Positions 1-8,928 are shown, numbered from the stretch's first letter. The stretch is 64,000 nucleotides of DNA from CAWDDG01 sp963801065 (GCA_963801065.1 CAWDDG010000007.1:62001-126000); one strand, 5' to 3'. Notes: generated by a model not told the origin, from the letters alone. Translations and numbers: made by a program.

Positions 1-368
1 GTGTCGTCGCCGTTGCCGCCATCGATTGTCAGGGCCTCTTCCGTGAACGCCCCGTTGGCCTGGTCGACGCGGAACTGGTCGTTGCCGCTTCCGGTGAATA
101 CCTCGATCCGGCTGAACGTGCTGCGGTCGAAGCTGTGCTCGGCCGAGCCGTCGTCACCGAAGTCGACCTGGAGGGTGCCTGCTGCACCGGCTGCCAGACG
201 CAGCGCGATCCGATCGTCGCCGCTGTCGCCGTTGACGGTGAGGGTGTCGTTCGAGACTGAGGCTGACGTCGCCGCGGCAGCTGGGCCGGCGGTGGCCAGA
301 CCGACGGCCAGCATTGCGGCTGCGCCGGCAGCGAGTCCGAGCCGACGTGCTGTGAGCTTGCTGTTCAT
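1..368 (-). CDS. Secreted acidic repeat protein, C-terminus beyond window (partial)
   Basis: The reading frame starts at ATG 368 with GAGGAG just upstream and runs off the left edge after about 122 residues. Residues 1-34 form a signal peptide (Arg/Lys, a long Ala/Leu/Val core, then GPAAAATS). The mature part is rich in Asp/Gly turns such as NGDSGDD, GSGNDQF and DGGNGDD. These resemble calcium-binding nonapeptide (RTX/hemolysin-type) repeats of exported actinobacterial proteins. No enzymatic motif is visible in the part present. Family-level identity is inferred from signal peptide plus repeats only. It points the same way as the upstream sigma/anti-sigma pair but is 253 nt away, so cotranscription is unproven. 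Confidence 0.7.
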   Translation of the reverse strand, partial: MNSKLTARRLGLAAGAAAMLAVGLATAGPAAAATSASVSNDTLTVNGDSGDDRIALRLAAGAAGTLQVDFGDDGSAEHSFDRSTFSRIEVFTGSGNDQFRVDQANGAFTEEALTIDGGNGDD

Positions 369-621
369 GATCTCCTCTTCCCAGTTTGCGGTTGCCGACG
401 TTGGTGTCAGCGCCGTCGGGAGGGAGTACGGACGCACGGGTTCCTACGGTTCTCGGGCGTCTGTCAGAGTCAGGGGATCGTGGGCACGAAGGGATCCGTC
501 ACATGGCGACGGTGTACCGCTTGACCCGGCCCTGTGCGCCCCGATGACCAGCTCGGGTCGGCGCAGCACCTCGACCGCTGCCACGAACTGGTCGAGGTCG
601 ACGTGCAGGACCCAGCGCACG

Positions 622-1257
622 TCAGCCGGCGGGGATCTCGCCGCGCAACACGACCTGACCGGACGACTCCGCGCCGGCCCGCTCTCGCTGGATCGTGACG
701 GTGAGCGTGGGGTAGTCGGCGATGTCGACGCCGGACCACAGGATGATGTCGTCGGTGCCCTCTCGACCGTGGAACGTGCCGATCGTGACGGCGTCACCGT
801 CCTCGTTCCGCAGCCAGCCCTGGTAGTAGGTCCCGGCGGGTGCCGGCGGCAGTCCGCTGATGTCGAGCTCGATCTCGAACCCCGAGTCCGTCGGGGCGAT
901 GTTGGCCCGGCCGGCGGCATCAGGCTCGAGGTCGGTGCCGGCCAAGGTCACGACCGCGGACTCCGGCTCGTCGTTCCCGATGACGGCGACCGTTGCCACC
1001 GCGCCGACGGCCACAGCCGCGGCAGCGGCGACGAGCATTGGCGCCCAACGTCGCCGGCGGGAGCGGCGCTCGCGTGCCGCTGCGAGCTCGTCGACCGTGG
1101 GGGCCGGCCCGGTGTCGAGCTCGGCGCGCAGGGCCGCGAGCGTGCGGTCCTCGAGGTCGACCGGGGGGTCAACCCATAGCTCCTCCTGGCGGAGGATCGC
1201 AAGCAGCCGGTCCGGCAATGCCGGCGGACGCTCGTCACTTTCCATCGAGCCGTTCAC
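622..1257 (-). CDS. Membrane-anchored anti-sigma factor
   Basis: A cytoplasmic N-terminal region of about 70 residues contains a helical acidic segment and a basic RRSRRRR stretch. One membrane helix follows at about residues 73-95 (Ala/Val rich), then an extracytoplasmic beta-rich domain of about 110 residues with GTYYQGWL and GTFHGREG. This layout matches RskA-type anti-sigma factors, which hold an ECF sigma factor at the membrane until proteolysis. Position supports the call: the sigma gene immediately upstream ends in a TGA that overlaps GTG 1257 as GTGA, implying translational coupling. ATG 1245, 11 nt after GGAGG, is an alternative start. No CxxC zinc-binding anti-sigma motif is present. 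Confidence 0.8.
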   Translation of the reverse strand: MNGSMESDERPPALPDRLLAILRQEELWVDPPVDLEDRTLAALRAELDTGPAPTVDELAAARERRSRRRRWAPMLVAAAAAVAVGAVATVAVIGNDEPESAVVTLAGTDLEPDAAGRANIAPTDSGFEIELDISGLPPAPAGTYYQGWLRNEDGDAVTIGTFHGREGTDDIILWSGVDIADYPTLTVTIQRERAGAESSGQVVLRGEIPAG

Positions 1258-1859
1258 CTCCCGCGCTCATTGTTATACGGAGCGAGATGTGCCAGCAGTT
1301 CGCTGAGCCGACGGTATGCCCGATATGTGCGCGACTTCACGGTCCCGATCGGGATGCCCAGGCGGTCGGCCGTCTCGCTGTGGGTCAGCCCCTCGACGTA
1401 CGCGAGGCGTACGACCGCGCGTTCGTCGACGGGCAGCTCGTCCAGCGCCTTGCGGATCTGCCACGCCTCCCACGAGCGCTCCAGCGACGGCCCGTCCGTG
1501 GCGGGGTCGGCCAGTCCCTCCGCAGGGTCGACGACCGCGTGCCGGCGCTCCTTCCGCCAGGCGTCGATGGCCGCGCGCCGGGTGATGGTGAACAGCCACG
1601 GCGCGATGTCGGATTCCGCCGCGTATGACGGCGCGGCCCGCCAGGCCTGCAGGAAGGCCTGCTGCACCGCGTCGGCGGCGAGCTCAGGACGGCCGACGAC
1701 CTGGAGCGCAACGGTGAACATGGGGCGCGCGTACCTCCGGTAGATCGCGCTGAATGCCGACTCGTCTCCGGCGGCGAACCGACGGAGGGTGTCGACATCA
1801 AGAGCGGGCTCCGGCACGACGGCAACCTCCAGCCTGGATCGTCCGGCGGAGTCCGCCAT
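1254..1859 (-). CDS. ECF-family RNA polymerase sigma factor
   Basis: This 201-residue protein has only the two ECF domains. The sigma-2 region (about 25-90) includes SAFSAIYRRYARPMF and DAVQQAFLQAWR, and the sigma-4 helix-turn-helix (about 135-190) includes LAYVEGLTHSETADRLGIP and GTVKSR. Start ATG 1859 is chosen because GGAGG lies 8 nt upstream. The frame stays open further upstream, but those residues are not sigma-like. It would direct RNA polymerase to a small stress regulon. Overlap with the anti-sigma gene indicates a partner-switch pair. Targets are unknown; the divergent peptidase gene at 2041 and the exported protein at 1-368 are candidates by position only. Confidence 0.92.
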   Translation of the reverse strand: MADSAGRSRLEVAVVPEPALDVDTLRRFAAGDESAFSAIYRRYARPMFTVALQVVGRPELAADAVQQAFLQAWRAAPSYAAESDIAPWLFTITRRAAIDAWRKERRHAVVDPAEGLADPATDGPSLERSWEAWQIRKALDELPVDERAVVRLAYVEGLTHSETADRLGIPIGTVKSRTYRAYRRLSELLAHLAPYNNERGR

Positions 1860-1966
1860 CACGCAACCTCCGCGGTGGCGCAGCTCGCACCAGAAGAATC
1901 TTGAACCGATCTGTCGAATCCGAGTCGTCCCGCGCGGGGACTGCGAAACTCGCGCTCCAGTTGGGC

Positions 1967-1995
1967 TTGCGTTGTGTCGACGGGCGCAATAGACA
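1967..1995 (+). promoter_or_regulatory. Candidate promoter of the carboxypeptidase gene
   Basis: TTGCGT (1967-1972) and TAGACA (1990-1995) are separated by exactly 17 nt, giving a vegetative-type promoter in the 181-nt gap between the divergent sigma gene and the peptidase gene. The predicted leader is about 40 nt and contains GAGGAGGAG ahead of ATG 2041. This is pattern-based only. Confidence 0.35.
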
Positions 1996-2040
1996 GGGGA
2001 CGCTGATCCTTGGATCGTCGGGCCGAGGAGGAGAACTCTC

Positions 2041-5000
2041 ATGGCGTCGAGGCGGACTCTGCTGACTGTTCTGTGCGGCTCCATCTTGGTGGCGGGAATG
2101 ATCACCGCCGCGAGCGCGGCTCCTGGCAGGGGTGGCACGGATCAGTTGGAGTTGTATCGGGCCACGGTGGACGCGGCGACTCTCCAGACCCTTCAGCGTG
2201 GCGGTTACGACATCGCCTCCGTCGAGGAGACGGCCGGCGGCACCGAGGTGGCGCTGGTCCTGACCAGCGCGGAACGCGACCGGCTTCGCGGCCAAGGTGT
2301 TGCGTTGACGGTGCGGCGCGACAAGGAGGGCCGCTCGCAGAGCCAGCGCGCCGAGCAGCAGGCAGAAGACGGGTTCACGGTGTGGCGGTCGTTCGACGAA
2401 GAAGGTGGGCTCAGGGACGAGATGTATGAGCTTGCCCGCAGGAACCCTCAGCTCCTGAAGCTTGAGGTCCTCGGAGAGACGCACGATGGGCGGGAGTACA
2501 TCGCGCTCAAGATGACGCAGTCCGCCCGCGAAGTTCCCGACGGGACCCGTCCGGCGGTGCTCTACGTGTCCACGTACCACGCTCGTGAGTGGATAACTCC
2601 GGAGGTCAACCGCCGCCTCCTCCACTGGTACATCGACCAGTGGCGGGCGAACGACAAGGTCATCAAGGACCTACTCAAGAACACCGAGCTGTGGTTCGTG
2701 CTGGTCCACAACCCCGACGGCTACGAGCACACCTTCGACGTCGAACGGCTGTGGCGCAAGAACCTCCGCGACAACAATGGGGACGGGGCCATCACCACCG
2801 GCGATGGCGTCGACCCGAACCGCAACCACTCGGAGCACTGGCGTTTCGACACAGAGGGGTCGTCGTCGCTGTTCCCGAGCGAGACCTACCGCGGCCCCGC
2901 TCCTGAGTCCGAGCCGGAGACACAGGCCATGGTGAGCCTGTTCGACAGGGTGCCGTTCTTGTTCGCGATCAGCTACCACTCGTTCGGCCCGCTCCTGCTG
3001 TACCCGCAGGGATGGCAGACGCTCACGCCTTCTGCCGACGACCCGATCTATGTCGCGCTTACCGGACGGGATACCGACCCGGCGGTGCCCGGGTTCAACC
3101 CCGGGGTGTCCGCCGACCTCTATACCACCAACGGCGAGTTCACCGACTGGGCGCATGGCGACCGGGGCACGTTGGCATGGACGCCCGAGCTCGAGGAGGG
3201 ATGCGCGGGGTGCGGCTTCGTGTTCCCGGACGATGAGGCCTTGGTCCAGGCCCAGTTCGAGAAAAACCTCGATTTCGCCGTGCGGGTGGCCAAGTCAGCG
3301 CAGGACCCGGACGATCCGCTGTCCCATGTCGATGTGGACACCGCGAGCCTGTACCTGGATCTCGCGGAGATCGACCCGTGGAAGACGAACTGGCCGTCCG
3401 CGGACCTGAAAGTGGAAACCTCCTACGCGGGCGGTTCCTCCCAGCCCGTCGAGGTGCTTGCCAAGCGAGCCGTCGGAGCCGTCACGCTCAACTACTCGAT
3501 CAACGGTGAACCCGCCCAGACTGCCCCGACTGCCGAGTCACCTGACGGCGAACGGTTCGGCGGCAACAACGCCTACGACGTTTACTACCACTACCTCCGC
3601 GGTGAGATCCCGGGGCTGGAGGTCGAAGACGAGGTCGAGTACTGGTTCACGGCCGGCAGTGAGGCCACCGAGCAGGTCACGTTCGAAGTGGTGGAAGACA
3701 GCGACGATGCCGACGTCCTGATCCTGGCTGCGGAGGACCGGACGGGCGTCTCCACGGCCCCCGCCTACGCGAGCACTAGCCCTTCGACTGCCAACTATCT
3801 CTCGTTCTACGAGAACGCCCTCGCCGCGAACGGCATCGACTTCGACGTGTACGACGTCGACGCCATGGGGCGCACGGCGCCCGATCACCTCGGCGTGCTG
3901 GGCCATTACGAGGCGGTTGTCTGGTATCGAGGCAACGACATCCATGTGCGAGAGCCGGGCTGGCCCGGCGGGAACGTGTCACGGCTCGCTGTCGAGGAAA
4001 CCCTGGAGGTGCGGCAGTACCTCAACGAAGGCGGGAAGCTCTTCTACACCGGCCAATGGGCCGGAGGCACGGAAAACGGCATCGGAGGGAACCAGCTCTA
4101 CGACCCGGTGGCCAACCAGCAGTGCGTGGGCGGGCCGCCCGAGGTCACGGCACGGTGCCTCAACTGGGGGGACAAGAACGACTTCCTCCAGTACCACCTC
4201 GGCGCGTACCTCTACGTCTCCGACGCCGGCCTCGACGAGAACGGCGACCCGTTCGCGATCGTGGGTACGGACGAGCCGTTCGCCGGACCGCCCCCGTCTG
4301 GCTGGACGCTCGGCGGCGCCACCAGCGCCGACAACCAGGTCCACAACGCCTCGTTCCTTGCCACCAGCGGGATCCTCGATCCAGCGACGTTCCCGCATTT
4401 CGACAGCTGGATCTCGGCGAAGTGGGACCGGCCAGGCGGTCCGTTCGCCCCCCACACTGGCGATTTCTACGTGTACTCGCAGATCGCCGATATCACGTAT
4501 AAGCGGCTGGCGCACACGATCAACGTGCCCGCCGGTGGTGCCACGATGTCGTTCTGGACGTCGTACGACACCGAGGTCGACTGGGACCACGTGTTCGTCG
4601 AGGCGCACACTGTCGGGCAGGAGAACTGGACCACCCTCCCCGACATCAACGGGCACACCACCCAGGCGACCGGCGAAAGCTGCAAGCTGGAGAACTCGGG
4701 CGGCTGGCGGACGCTGCACCCACACCTGGACCACTACCAGACCCAGACCGGACCCTCGACGTGCGACCCCGCCGGATCCACCGGAGCCTGGCACGCCGCA
4801 TCCGGGAACTCTGGCGGCTGGCAGCAGTGGTCGGTTGACCTGGGCAGCTTCGCGGGCCAACAGGTCGAGGTCGCTATCTCCTACGCGAGCGACTGGGCGA
4901 GCCAGGGCCTGGGCACCTTCGTCGACGACATCGAGGTCTCCACCGGCGAGGGAACCACCTCCTTCGAGACGGGGATGGATGGGTGGACCACCCCAGGCGC

Positions 5001-5181
5001 GCCACCGGGGAGTTCAGCCAACACGAACGACTTCAGCCGAACCACGGCGGCAGGGTTCCCGGAAGGACCCGTTGCCACCACCGAAGACACGATCTACTTC
5101 GGGTTCGGCTTCGAAGGCATCACCGATGAAGCCGACCGGAACGAGGTGATGGGCAGGGCCATCGGCTACTTGCTCCCTTAG
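2041..5181 (+). CDS. Secreted M14 zinc carboxypeptidase with C-terminal accessory domains
   Basis: A 1046-residue exported enzyme with a signal peptide (1-26, ending SAA). The M14 catalytic domain spans about 110-420. Zinc ligands are H180 and E183 in YHAREW and H313 in SYHSFG; E383 in TPELEE is the likely general base. NPDGYEHTF and DPNRNHSEHW are typical M14 substrate-pocket segments. An N-terminal stretch (about 35-100) looks like a propeptide. After about 440 comes a beta-rich segment, then an amidotransferase-like alpha/beta segment (about 560-700, DVLILAAEDRTG). Last is an immune-inhibitor-A/MAM-like region (about 820-1000, with SFWTSYDTEVDWDHVFVEA). It should remove C-terminal residues from extracellular proteins. 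A GAGGAGGAG ribosome site fixes ATG 2041. Confidence 0.92.
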   Translation: MASRRTLLTVLCGSILVAGMITAASAAPGRGGTDQLELYRATVDAATLQTLQRGGYDIASVEETAGGTEVALVLTSAERDRLRGQGVALTVRRDKEGRSQSQRAEQQAEDGFTVWRSFDEEGGLRDEMYELARRNPQLLKLEVLGETHDGREYIALKMTQSAREVPDGTRPAVLYVSTYHAREWITPEVNRRLLHWYIDQWRANDKVIKDLLKNTELWFVLVHNPDGYEHTFDVERLWRKNLRDNNGDGAITTGDGVDPNRNHSEHWRFDTEGSSSLFPSETYRGPAPESEPETQAMVSLFDRVPFLFAISYHSFGPLLLYPQGWQTLTPSADDPIYVALTGRDTDPAVPGFNPGVSADLYTTNGEFTDWAHGDRGTLAWTPELEEGCAGCGFVFPDDEALVQAQFEKNLDFAVRVAKSAQDPDDPLSHVDVDTASLYLDLAEIDPWKTNWPSADLKVETSYAGGSSQPVEVLAKRAVGAVTLNYSINGEPAQTAPTAESPDGERFGGNNAYDVYYHYLRGEIPGLEVEDEVEYWFTAGSEATEQVTFEVVEDSDDADVLILAAEDRTGVSTAPAYASTSPSTANYLSFYENALAANGIDFDVYDVDAMGRTAPDHLGVLGHYEAVVWYRGNDIHVREPGWPGGNVSRLAVEETLEVRQYLNEGGKLFYTGQWAGGTENGIGGNQLYDPVANQQCVGGPPEVTARCLNWGDKNDFLQYHLGAYLYVSDAGLDENGDPFAIVGTDEPFAGPPPSGWTLGGATSADNQVHNASFLATSGILDPATFPHFDSWISAKWDRPGGPFAPHTGDFYVYSQIADITYKRLAHTINVPAGGATMSFWTSYDTEVDWDHVFVEAHTVGQENWTTLPDINGHTTQATGESCKLENSGGWRTLHPHLDHYQTQTGPSTCDPAGSTGAWHAASGNSGGWQQWSVDLGSFAGQQVEVAISYASDWASQGLGTFVDDIEVSTGEGTTSFETGMDGWTTPGAPPGSSANTNDFSRTTAAGFPEGPVATTEDTIYFGFGFEGITDEADRNEVMGRAIGYLLP

Positions 5182-5438
5182 GGGTCCGCGTCGCGAGGGC
5201 CGGCGCCCTGACGATCGGGTTCAGCTCGAGCGAGAGCGCGGTCATCACAGGCGCTTGGTGATGGCGGATAGGTCGATGCGGCCGCCGGGCGTAGACCCTC
5301 ATCCTCGAGCAGGCACCGCAGCAGGTGGCCGAGGTCAGCGGGCCCGGCCCCGCTGGCCGATCGGCTGGTCAGCGGTGCCGAGTCCGATCACAGAGACCCG
5401 ATCGGAGTTCACCCCAGCCTCACCCGCGTGGGGAGGGT

Positions 5439-5927
5439 TCAGGCCGCCTGCTTCGCGGGACGGACGACGCCGCGGATCAGCTCTTTCCACAGGTCCCAGC
5501 TGGAGAACAGCCACGCCACGCCGAACGCCCAAACCGAGACGACCTCGCCGATGTACAGCGGCGTGAGCTCCCAGGTATCCGCTTGCAGGACGCCGCCGAC
5601 TGCTACCCATGCGACCGCAAGGACGATGACAGCTCCGCAGCCCATTTGGAACGCCGAGCGTCCAGTGAGCAGCAGATCCCGGAAGTTCACGTCTTCGTTT
5701 CCTCGCTCCTTCTCAACCTTGAGGCGACGTTTCGCGTCGAGCCACGCCCAGTAGAAGCAGATCGTGGCAAGGCAGAGGATGAAGACGACCGCAGCGACGA
5801 AGTGAGCCGTAGCCACCAGCGTTTCGCCAAACTGCTGCTCGACGGTGGAGCAACCTGGCGGTTCCGGGTCCGTGCCGCACAGCGGCGCCCCGTCCTTGAT
5901 ATTGCGACGGCCCGTGCGCCTCCCCAT
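5439..5927 (-). CDS. Small multi-pass membrane protein, possibly N-terminally shortened
   Basis: 162 residues with hydrophobic helices at about 36-58, 93-112 and 122-142. A charged loop separates the first two (KRRLKVEKERGNED). An in-frame stop lies directly before ATG 5927, so the protein cannot begin earlier. The segment ATAHFVAAVVFILCLATICF resembles the second half of roughly 200-residue actinobacterial membrane proteins that have additional N-terminal helices. This copy may therefore have lost its front part. It lies 35 nt downstream of the broken hydrolase gene at 5963, next to a patch of decayed genes, which fits a truncation. Function unknown. Confidence 0.55.
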   Translation of the reverse strand: MGRRTGRRNIKDGAPLCGTDPEPPGCSTVEQQFGETLVATAHFVAAVVFILCLATICFYWAWLDAKRRLKVEKERGNEDVNFRDLLLTGRSAFQMGCGAVIVLAVAWVAVGGVLQADTWELTPLYIGEVVSVWAFGVAWLFSSWDLWKELIRGVVRPAKQAA

Positions 5928-5962
5928 TCACCTCTTCCGCGCAGGCACATCCGTCGAGCACC

Positions 5963-6704
5963 TCATATCGCCTCAACCCGGCCCAAGAACGACCCAAGGG
6001 TCTCGCGGTATCGATCCGGCTCTTCAACCATCGCCATGTGAGCACTTTCTTCGAAGACGACATGCTCGGCGCCCCGGATCCCGCTCACGAGTGGCTCCAC
6101 GAGCGCCGGCGTCATTTCGTCGTACCGACCTGAGGTGATCAACACGGGGAGCTCCAGTTCGCTCAGGCGGTCGGTGACGTCCCAGTCCCTCAGGGTGCCG
6201 GTCACGTTCCACTCCGGCCCCTGCATGGTGCCGTACACGTCCTCGCTGAGGCTCGAGACGGATCGCATGAGGTGTTCCGGGAAGGGATCGAGGCGGCACA
6301 TCCACTGGGTGTAAAAGGACATGGTGGCCTGAGCGTAGGCGGGGTCGTCGATGGTGCCCTCGGCCTCGTGCCGGTCGATGACTTTCTGCACCTCGGGCGG
6401 CAGCGACTCCTTTAGCCGTCGGGTCTCCGCCGCGAAGGCCGGGAGACAGGCGCAGGTACTGGCGAGAACGAGGCTGGCCAGACCCGCTGGGCTGCGCAGG
6501 GCATACTCCAGCGCCAGCCAGCCACCCCAGGAATGGCCGAGCAGGTGGACCCGGTCGAGCCCCAGCGCTTCGCGGATGGTCGCGACCTCGTCGACGAAGG
6601 TGTCCATGACCCACAGCGCCGGGTCATCCGGGTGATCGGACCTACCGCACCCTATTTGGTCGTAGAACACCACGGTGCGGCCACCCTCGACCAACTGGGC
6701 CGGT
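5963..6704 (-). pseudogene. Proline iminopeptidase-type alpha/beta hydrolase, N-terminus missing
   Basis: The C-terminal two-thirds of a tricorn-factor/proline iminopeptidase (S33) is clear. RTVVFYDQIGCGRSD is followed by the nucleophile elbow HLLGHSWGG, the cap segment HEAEGTIDDPAYAQA, CRLDPFPEH, DEMTP carrying the acid, and the catalytic His in ESAHMAM. The N-terminal 60-100 residues, including the oxyanion-hole HGGPG, are absent. Immediately upstream of VLDLPAQL the sequence reads as a different gene family (isochorismatase). No suitable start exists before ATG 6608, which would delete the first beta strands. I read this as a truncated, probably inactive gene, although the remaining frame is open. 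Confidence 0.75.
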
Positions 6705-6842
6705 AGGTCCAGTACAGGTTGTGTGCGCAATGACCTGGTCCGGCGGCGGCGCCCCCCATGCCGTCTGGTCCTCCGTCGTGTGGGCGTCGCTGACCAGGAT
6801 CGCGTCGTGTCCCCTGACGATCGCGCCGTGGAGCGTTGAGCA
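6703..6842 (-). pseudogene. Isochorismatase-family hydrolase, C-terminal fragment
   Basis: About 47 residues in one frame read CSTLHGAIVRGHDAILVSDA, then HTTEDQTAW and PPPDQVIAHNLYW. This is the C-terminal signature of isochorismatase-like cysteine hydrolases: the catalytic Cys loop, the LVSDAHTT strand and the IAHxN helix. There is no start codon context, no N-terminal half and no stop in the right place. At 6703 the frame gives way to hydrolase sequence, and at about 6842 to a permease fragment on the other strand. It is a fossil fragment, not an expressed gene. Confidence 0.7.
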
Positions 6843-6964
6843 CCCATGCGCACATCCGCCGGCAATTCCTGGGTGAATCGGTGTTGCTTGCCGGCCTCGG
6901 TGGGATCGGCGGCGCGGTGCTCGGCGGCGTCGTGACGGCAGACTTCGCGACCAGCCGCGACTAG
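6830..6964 (+). pseudogene. FtsX/MacB-like ABC permease, C-terminal fragment
   Basis: The frame ending at TAG 6962-6964 reads HAHIRRQFLGESVLLAGLGG, then GGAVLGGVVTADFATSRD. This matches the last cytoplasmic turn and final transmembrane helix of FtsX-domain permeases (usual pattern IRRQFLxEallL.llGG..G). A stop at 6815 in the same frame and the lack of the rest of the protein (hundreds of residues expected) show that only the tail remains. It abuts the isochorismatase fragment at about 6842, which marks a recombination junction. Confidence 0.6.
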
Positions 6965-7023
6965 GCAGGACGTCGGCCTGGGCTCGGGCACGCCGTGGGT
7001 CCGCCAGACCAGAACCGGCCGGG

Positions 7024-7039
7024 TATGGTAAGAGTCGTG
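7024..7039 (+). promoter_or_regulatory. Leaderless-type -10 box and start of the NUDIX gene
   Basis: TATGGT (7024-7029) is followed by exactly 7 nt and then GTG 7037. This is the spacing at which transcription would begin on the start codon. No Shine-Dalgarno sequence precedes the GTG. No -35 box is obvious, as is common for actinobacterial promoters. Confidence 0.45.
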
Positions 7040-7792
7040 GAGACCATAACCAGGGATGCGGGCGTCCCGTCCGACTACGACCCGTCGCGATTCCCGGCGT
7101 TCGCAGTGACGGTGGATGTGGTGATCCTGACCATGTCCGAAGGCACGCTTCATGCGTTGCTCGTGCATCGTGGTGAGGCGCCGTTCGAGGGGATGTGGGC
7201 GATCCCTGGTGGCTTCAAGCGTCCCACCGAGACGTTGGACGAGGCTGCGAGGCGGGAGCTGGCCGAGGAGACCGGCGTCGATGTGCCGAGCTTGCTCACC
7301 CAGTTTGGTGCGTACGGCGATCCTGGCCGCGACCCGCGAATGAACGTCGTGACGGTGGCGTACCTCGCAGTGTTTCGCGACCTGGGGGCCGTCGTGGCGG
7401 GCACGGATGCAGCGGGCGCCGCCCTGGTCCGGGTGTCCGACGTTCTCAATGGAGCGATCGACCTGGCGTTCGATCATCTGCAGATCGTGCGCGATGCGCT
7501 TGAGCGTGTCCGCGTCGAGCTCGAGGTCACCGGTATTGCCAGAGCGTTCGTTGGAGCCAGGTTCACCCTGGCCGAGCTGCGGGCGGTGTACGAGGCCGTC
7601 TGGGGCGTGCAACTGGACGCCGCGAACTTCCGGCGGAGCGTCGTAGCAGAGAACGGTTGGGTGATCCCGACCGGGCGCCGAGCTCGGCCCGGCCCGGCCG
7701 GCGGCAGGCCCGCGGAGCTGTTTCGGGCTGGGCGGGCATGGAACCACGGCGGACCGATCCATCGGCTTCAGCGAACCGATGAGAGGACGTGA
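7037..7792 (+). CDS. NUDIX hydrolase with C-terminal winged helix (NrtR/ADP-ribose hydrolase-like)
   Basis: 251 residues with the start placed at GTG 7037, leaderless. The NUDIX domain spans about 20-140 and has an intact box: G59 x5 E65 x7 REL x EE x GV, ending at V81. Metal binding and diphosphate hydrolysis should be retained. Residues about 150-235 form a winged-helix module (RFTLAELRAVYEAVWG, then NFRRSVVAENGWV). This is the layout of NrtR-type regulators of NAD metabolism and of related ADP-ribose pyrophosphatases. The intact box favours a working hydrolase; DNA binding is possible. The next gene begins 4 nt after its stop, so they form an operon. ATG 7025 is an alternative start. Confidence 0.82.
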   Translation: METITRDAGVPSDYDPSRFPAFAVTVDVVILTMSEGTLHALLVHRGEAPFEGMWAIPGGFKRPTETLDEAARRELAEETGVDVPSLLTQFGAYGDPGRDPRMNVVTVAYLAVFRDLGAVVAGTDAAGAALVRVSDVLNGAIDLAFDHLQIVRDALERVRVELEVTGIARAFVGARFTLAELRAVYEAVWGVQLDAANFRRSVVAENGWVIPTGRRARPGPAGGRPAELFRAGRAWNHGGPIHRLQRTDERT

Positions 7793-7796
7793 ACGC

Positions 7797-8768
7797 ATGA
7801 GAGCGGTCGTTCACGACAGATACGGGCCTCCGGACGTTCTGCGACTGGAAGACGTCGAGCGGCCTGTACCCAAGGACGACGAAGTCCTCGTCAAGATCCA
7901 CGCCACGACGGTAAACCGGACGGACTGCGGACTGCGCAGCAGCGAGTACTTCATCACCCGCCTCGGCACCGGCCTTCTGCGGCCGAAGCGGAAGATCCTC
8001 GGCATGGAGCTGGCTGGTGAGGTCGAGGCCGTCGGTTCAGCCGTCACTGAGTTCGACGTGGGTGACGAGGTCTTCGGCGTCTCCGGCTTCGGCGCGAACG
8101 CGGAGTTCGTCTGCATGCGGGAGAGCGCCCCGCTGGCGCACAAGCCCGCCGGCATGACATTCGACGAGGCTGCTGCGGTCTGTGACGGCGCGAGCATCAC
8201 ACTGTCATGCCTGAGAAACGCAGATCTTCGGACGGGGCGGAGCATCCTCATCTACGGCGCCTCGGGATCCGTCGGAACCGCAGGTGTACAGCTGGCCAGG
8301 TACCTCGATGCCGACGTCACCGCGGTGTGCAACACCAACAACGTCGAACTCGTGAAATCGCTCGGAGCCGACCGAGTCATCGACTACCTGCAAGAAGACT
8401 TCACCAAGCGCGACGAGAACTACGACGTCATCTTCGACGCGGTCGGCAAGCACTCGTTCCGGCGGTGCAGACGCTCGCTCAAGCCGGGCGGGATCTTCAT
8501 CGAGACCGACCTTGGGTTCCTTTGGCACGTCCCGGTGCTGGCACTGTTGACCAGGCTGGTCGGAGACAAGAAGGTGACGCTGGGGATAGCCCGGTACACC
8601 AAGAAGGACGTCCGCTTTCTCAAGGAGCTCATCGAGGCAGGCAACTACCGGGCAGTCATCGATCGGCGTTACCCGTTGGAGGACGTAGTCGAGGCGACCA
8701 CGTATGTCGAAACGGGGCAGAAGACCGGGAACGTCGTCCTGACGGTGACCGGCGACCGCGGGACCTGA
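7797..8768 (+). CDS. NAD(P)H-dependent MDR oxidoreductase (zinc-free quinone reductase-like)
   Basis: 323 residues starting at ATG 7797, with GAGAGGA 9 nt before. The N-terminal GroES-like fold (1-120) contains GMELAGEVEAVGSAV. The nucleotide-binding fold (about 125-260) contains YGASGSVGTAGVQLA, followed by GADRVIDY. The structural four-cysteine zinc site and catalytic zinc Cys/His of classical alcohol dehydrogenases are absent, so this is a zinc-independent member such as quinone or enone reductase. The probable nucleotide cofactor is NADPH or NADH; the substrate cannot be told. It is cotranscribed with the NUDIX gene four bases upstream, which may regulate it. Confidence 0.85.
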   Translation: MRAVVHDRYGPPDVLRLEDVERPVPKDDEVLVKIHATTVNRTDCGLRSSEYFITRLGTGLLRPKRKILGMELAGEVEAVGSAVTEFDVGDEVFGVSGFGANAEFVCMRESAPLAHKPAGMTFDEAAAVCDGASITLSCLRNADLRTGRSILIYGASGSVGTAGVQLARYLDADVTAVCNTNNVELVKSLGADRVIDYLQEDFTKRDENYDVIFDAVGKHSFRRCRRSLKPGGIFIETDLGFLWHVPVLALLTRLVGDKKVTLGIARYTKKDVRFLKELIEAGNYRAVIDRRYPLEDVVEATTYVETGQKTGNVVLTVTGDRGT

Positions 8769-8912
8769 GGATGGCAGTCGAGGTCGATCGAGCGGTTCAA
8801 CGGCGGACCTGCGGGCCCTCCATCTCCACGGACCACGGAGCCACCGCTCGACGAGATGGCCAATGAAGATCGCCCGCAAGCAAGCAGAAGCCATCAGTGA
8901 GAGACCGCGCTG

Positions 8913-8928
8913 TACGCTCCCACGCATG
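8913..8928 (+). promoter_or_regulatory. Leaderless-type -10 box for the 8926 gene
   Basis: TACGCT (8913-8918), exactly 7 nt, then ATG 8926. The geometry is the same as at 7024-7039. It supports ATG 8926 over the in-frame ATG 8863, which would add 21 residues of low-complexity basic sequence. Confidence 0.45.

Noticed and set aside
1..1179. Open + strand frame from the window start
   Set aside because: Antisense to the exported repeat protein and the anti-sigma gene; low-complexity Ser/Arg/Ala sequence.
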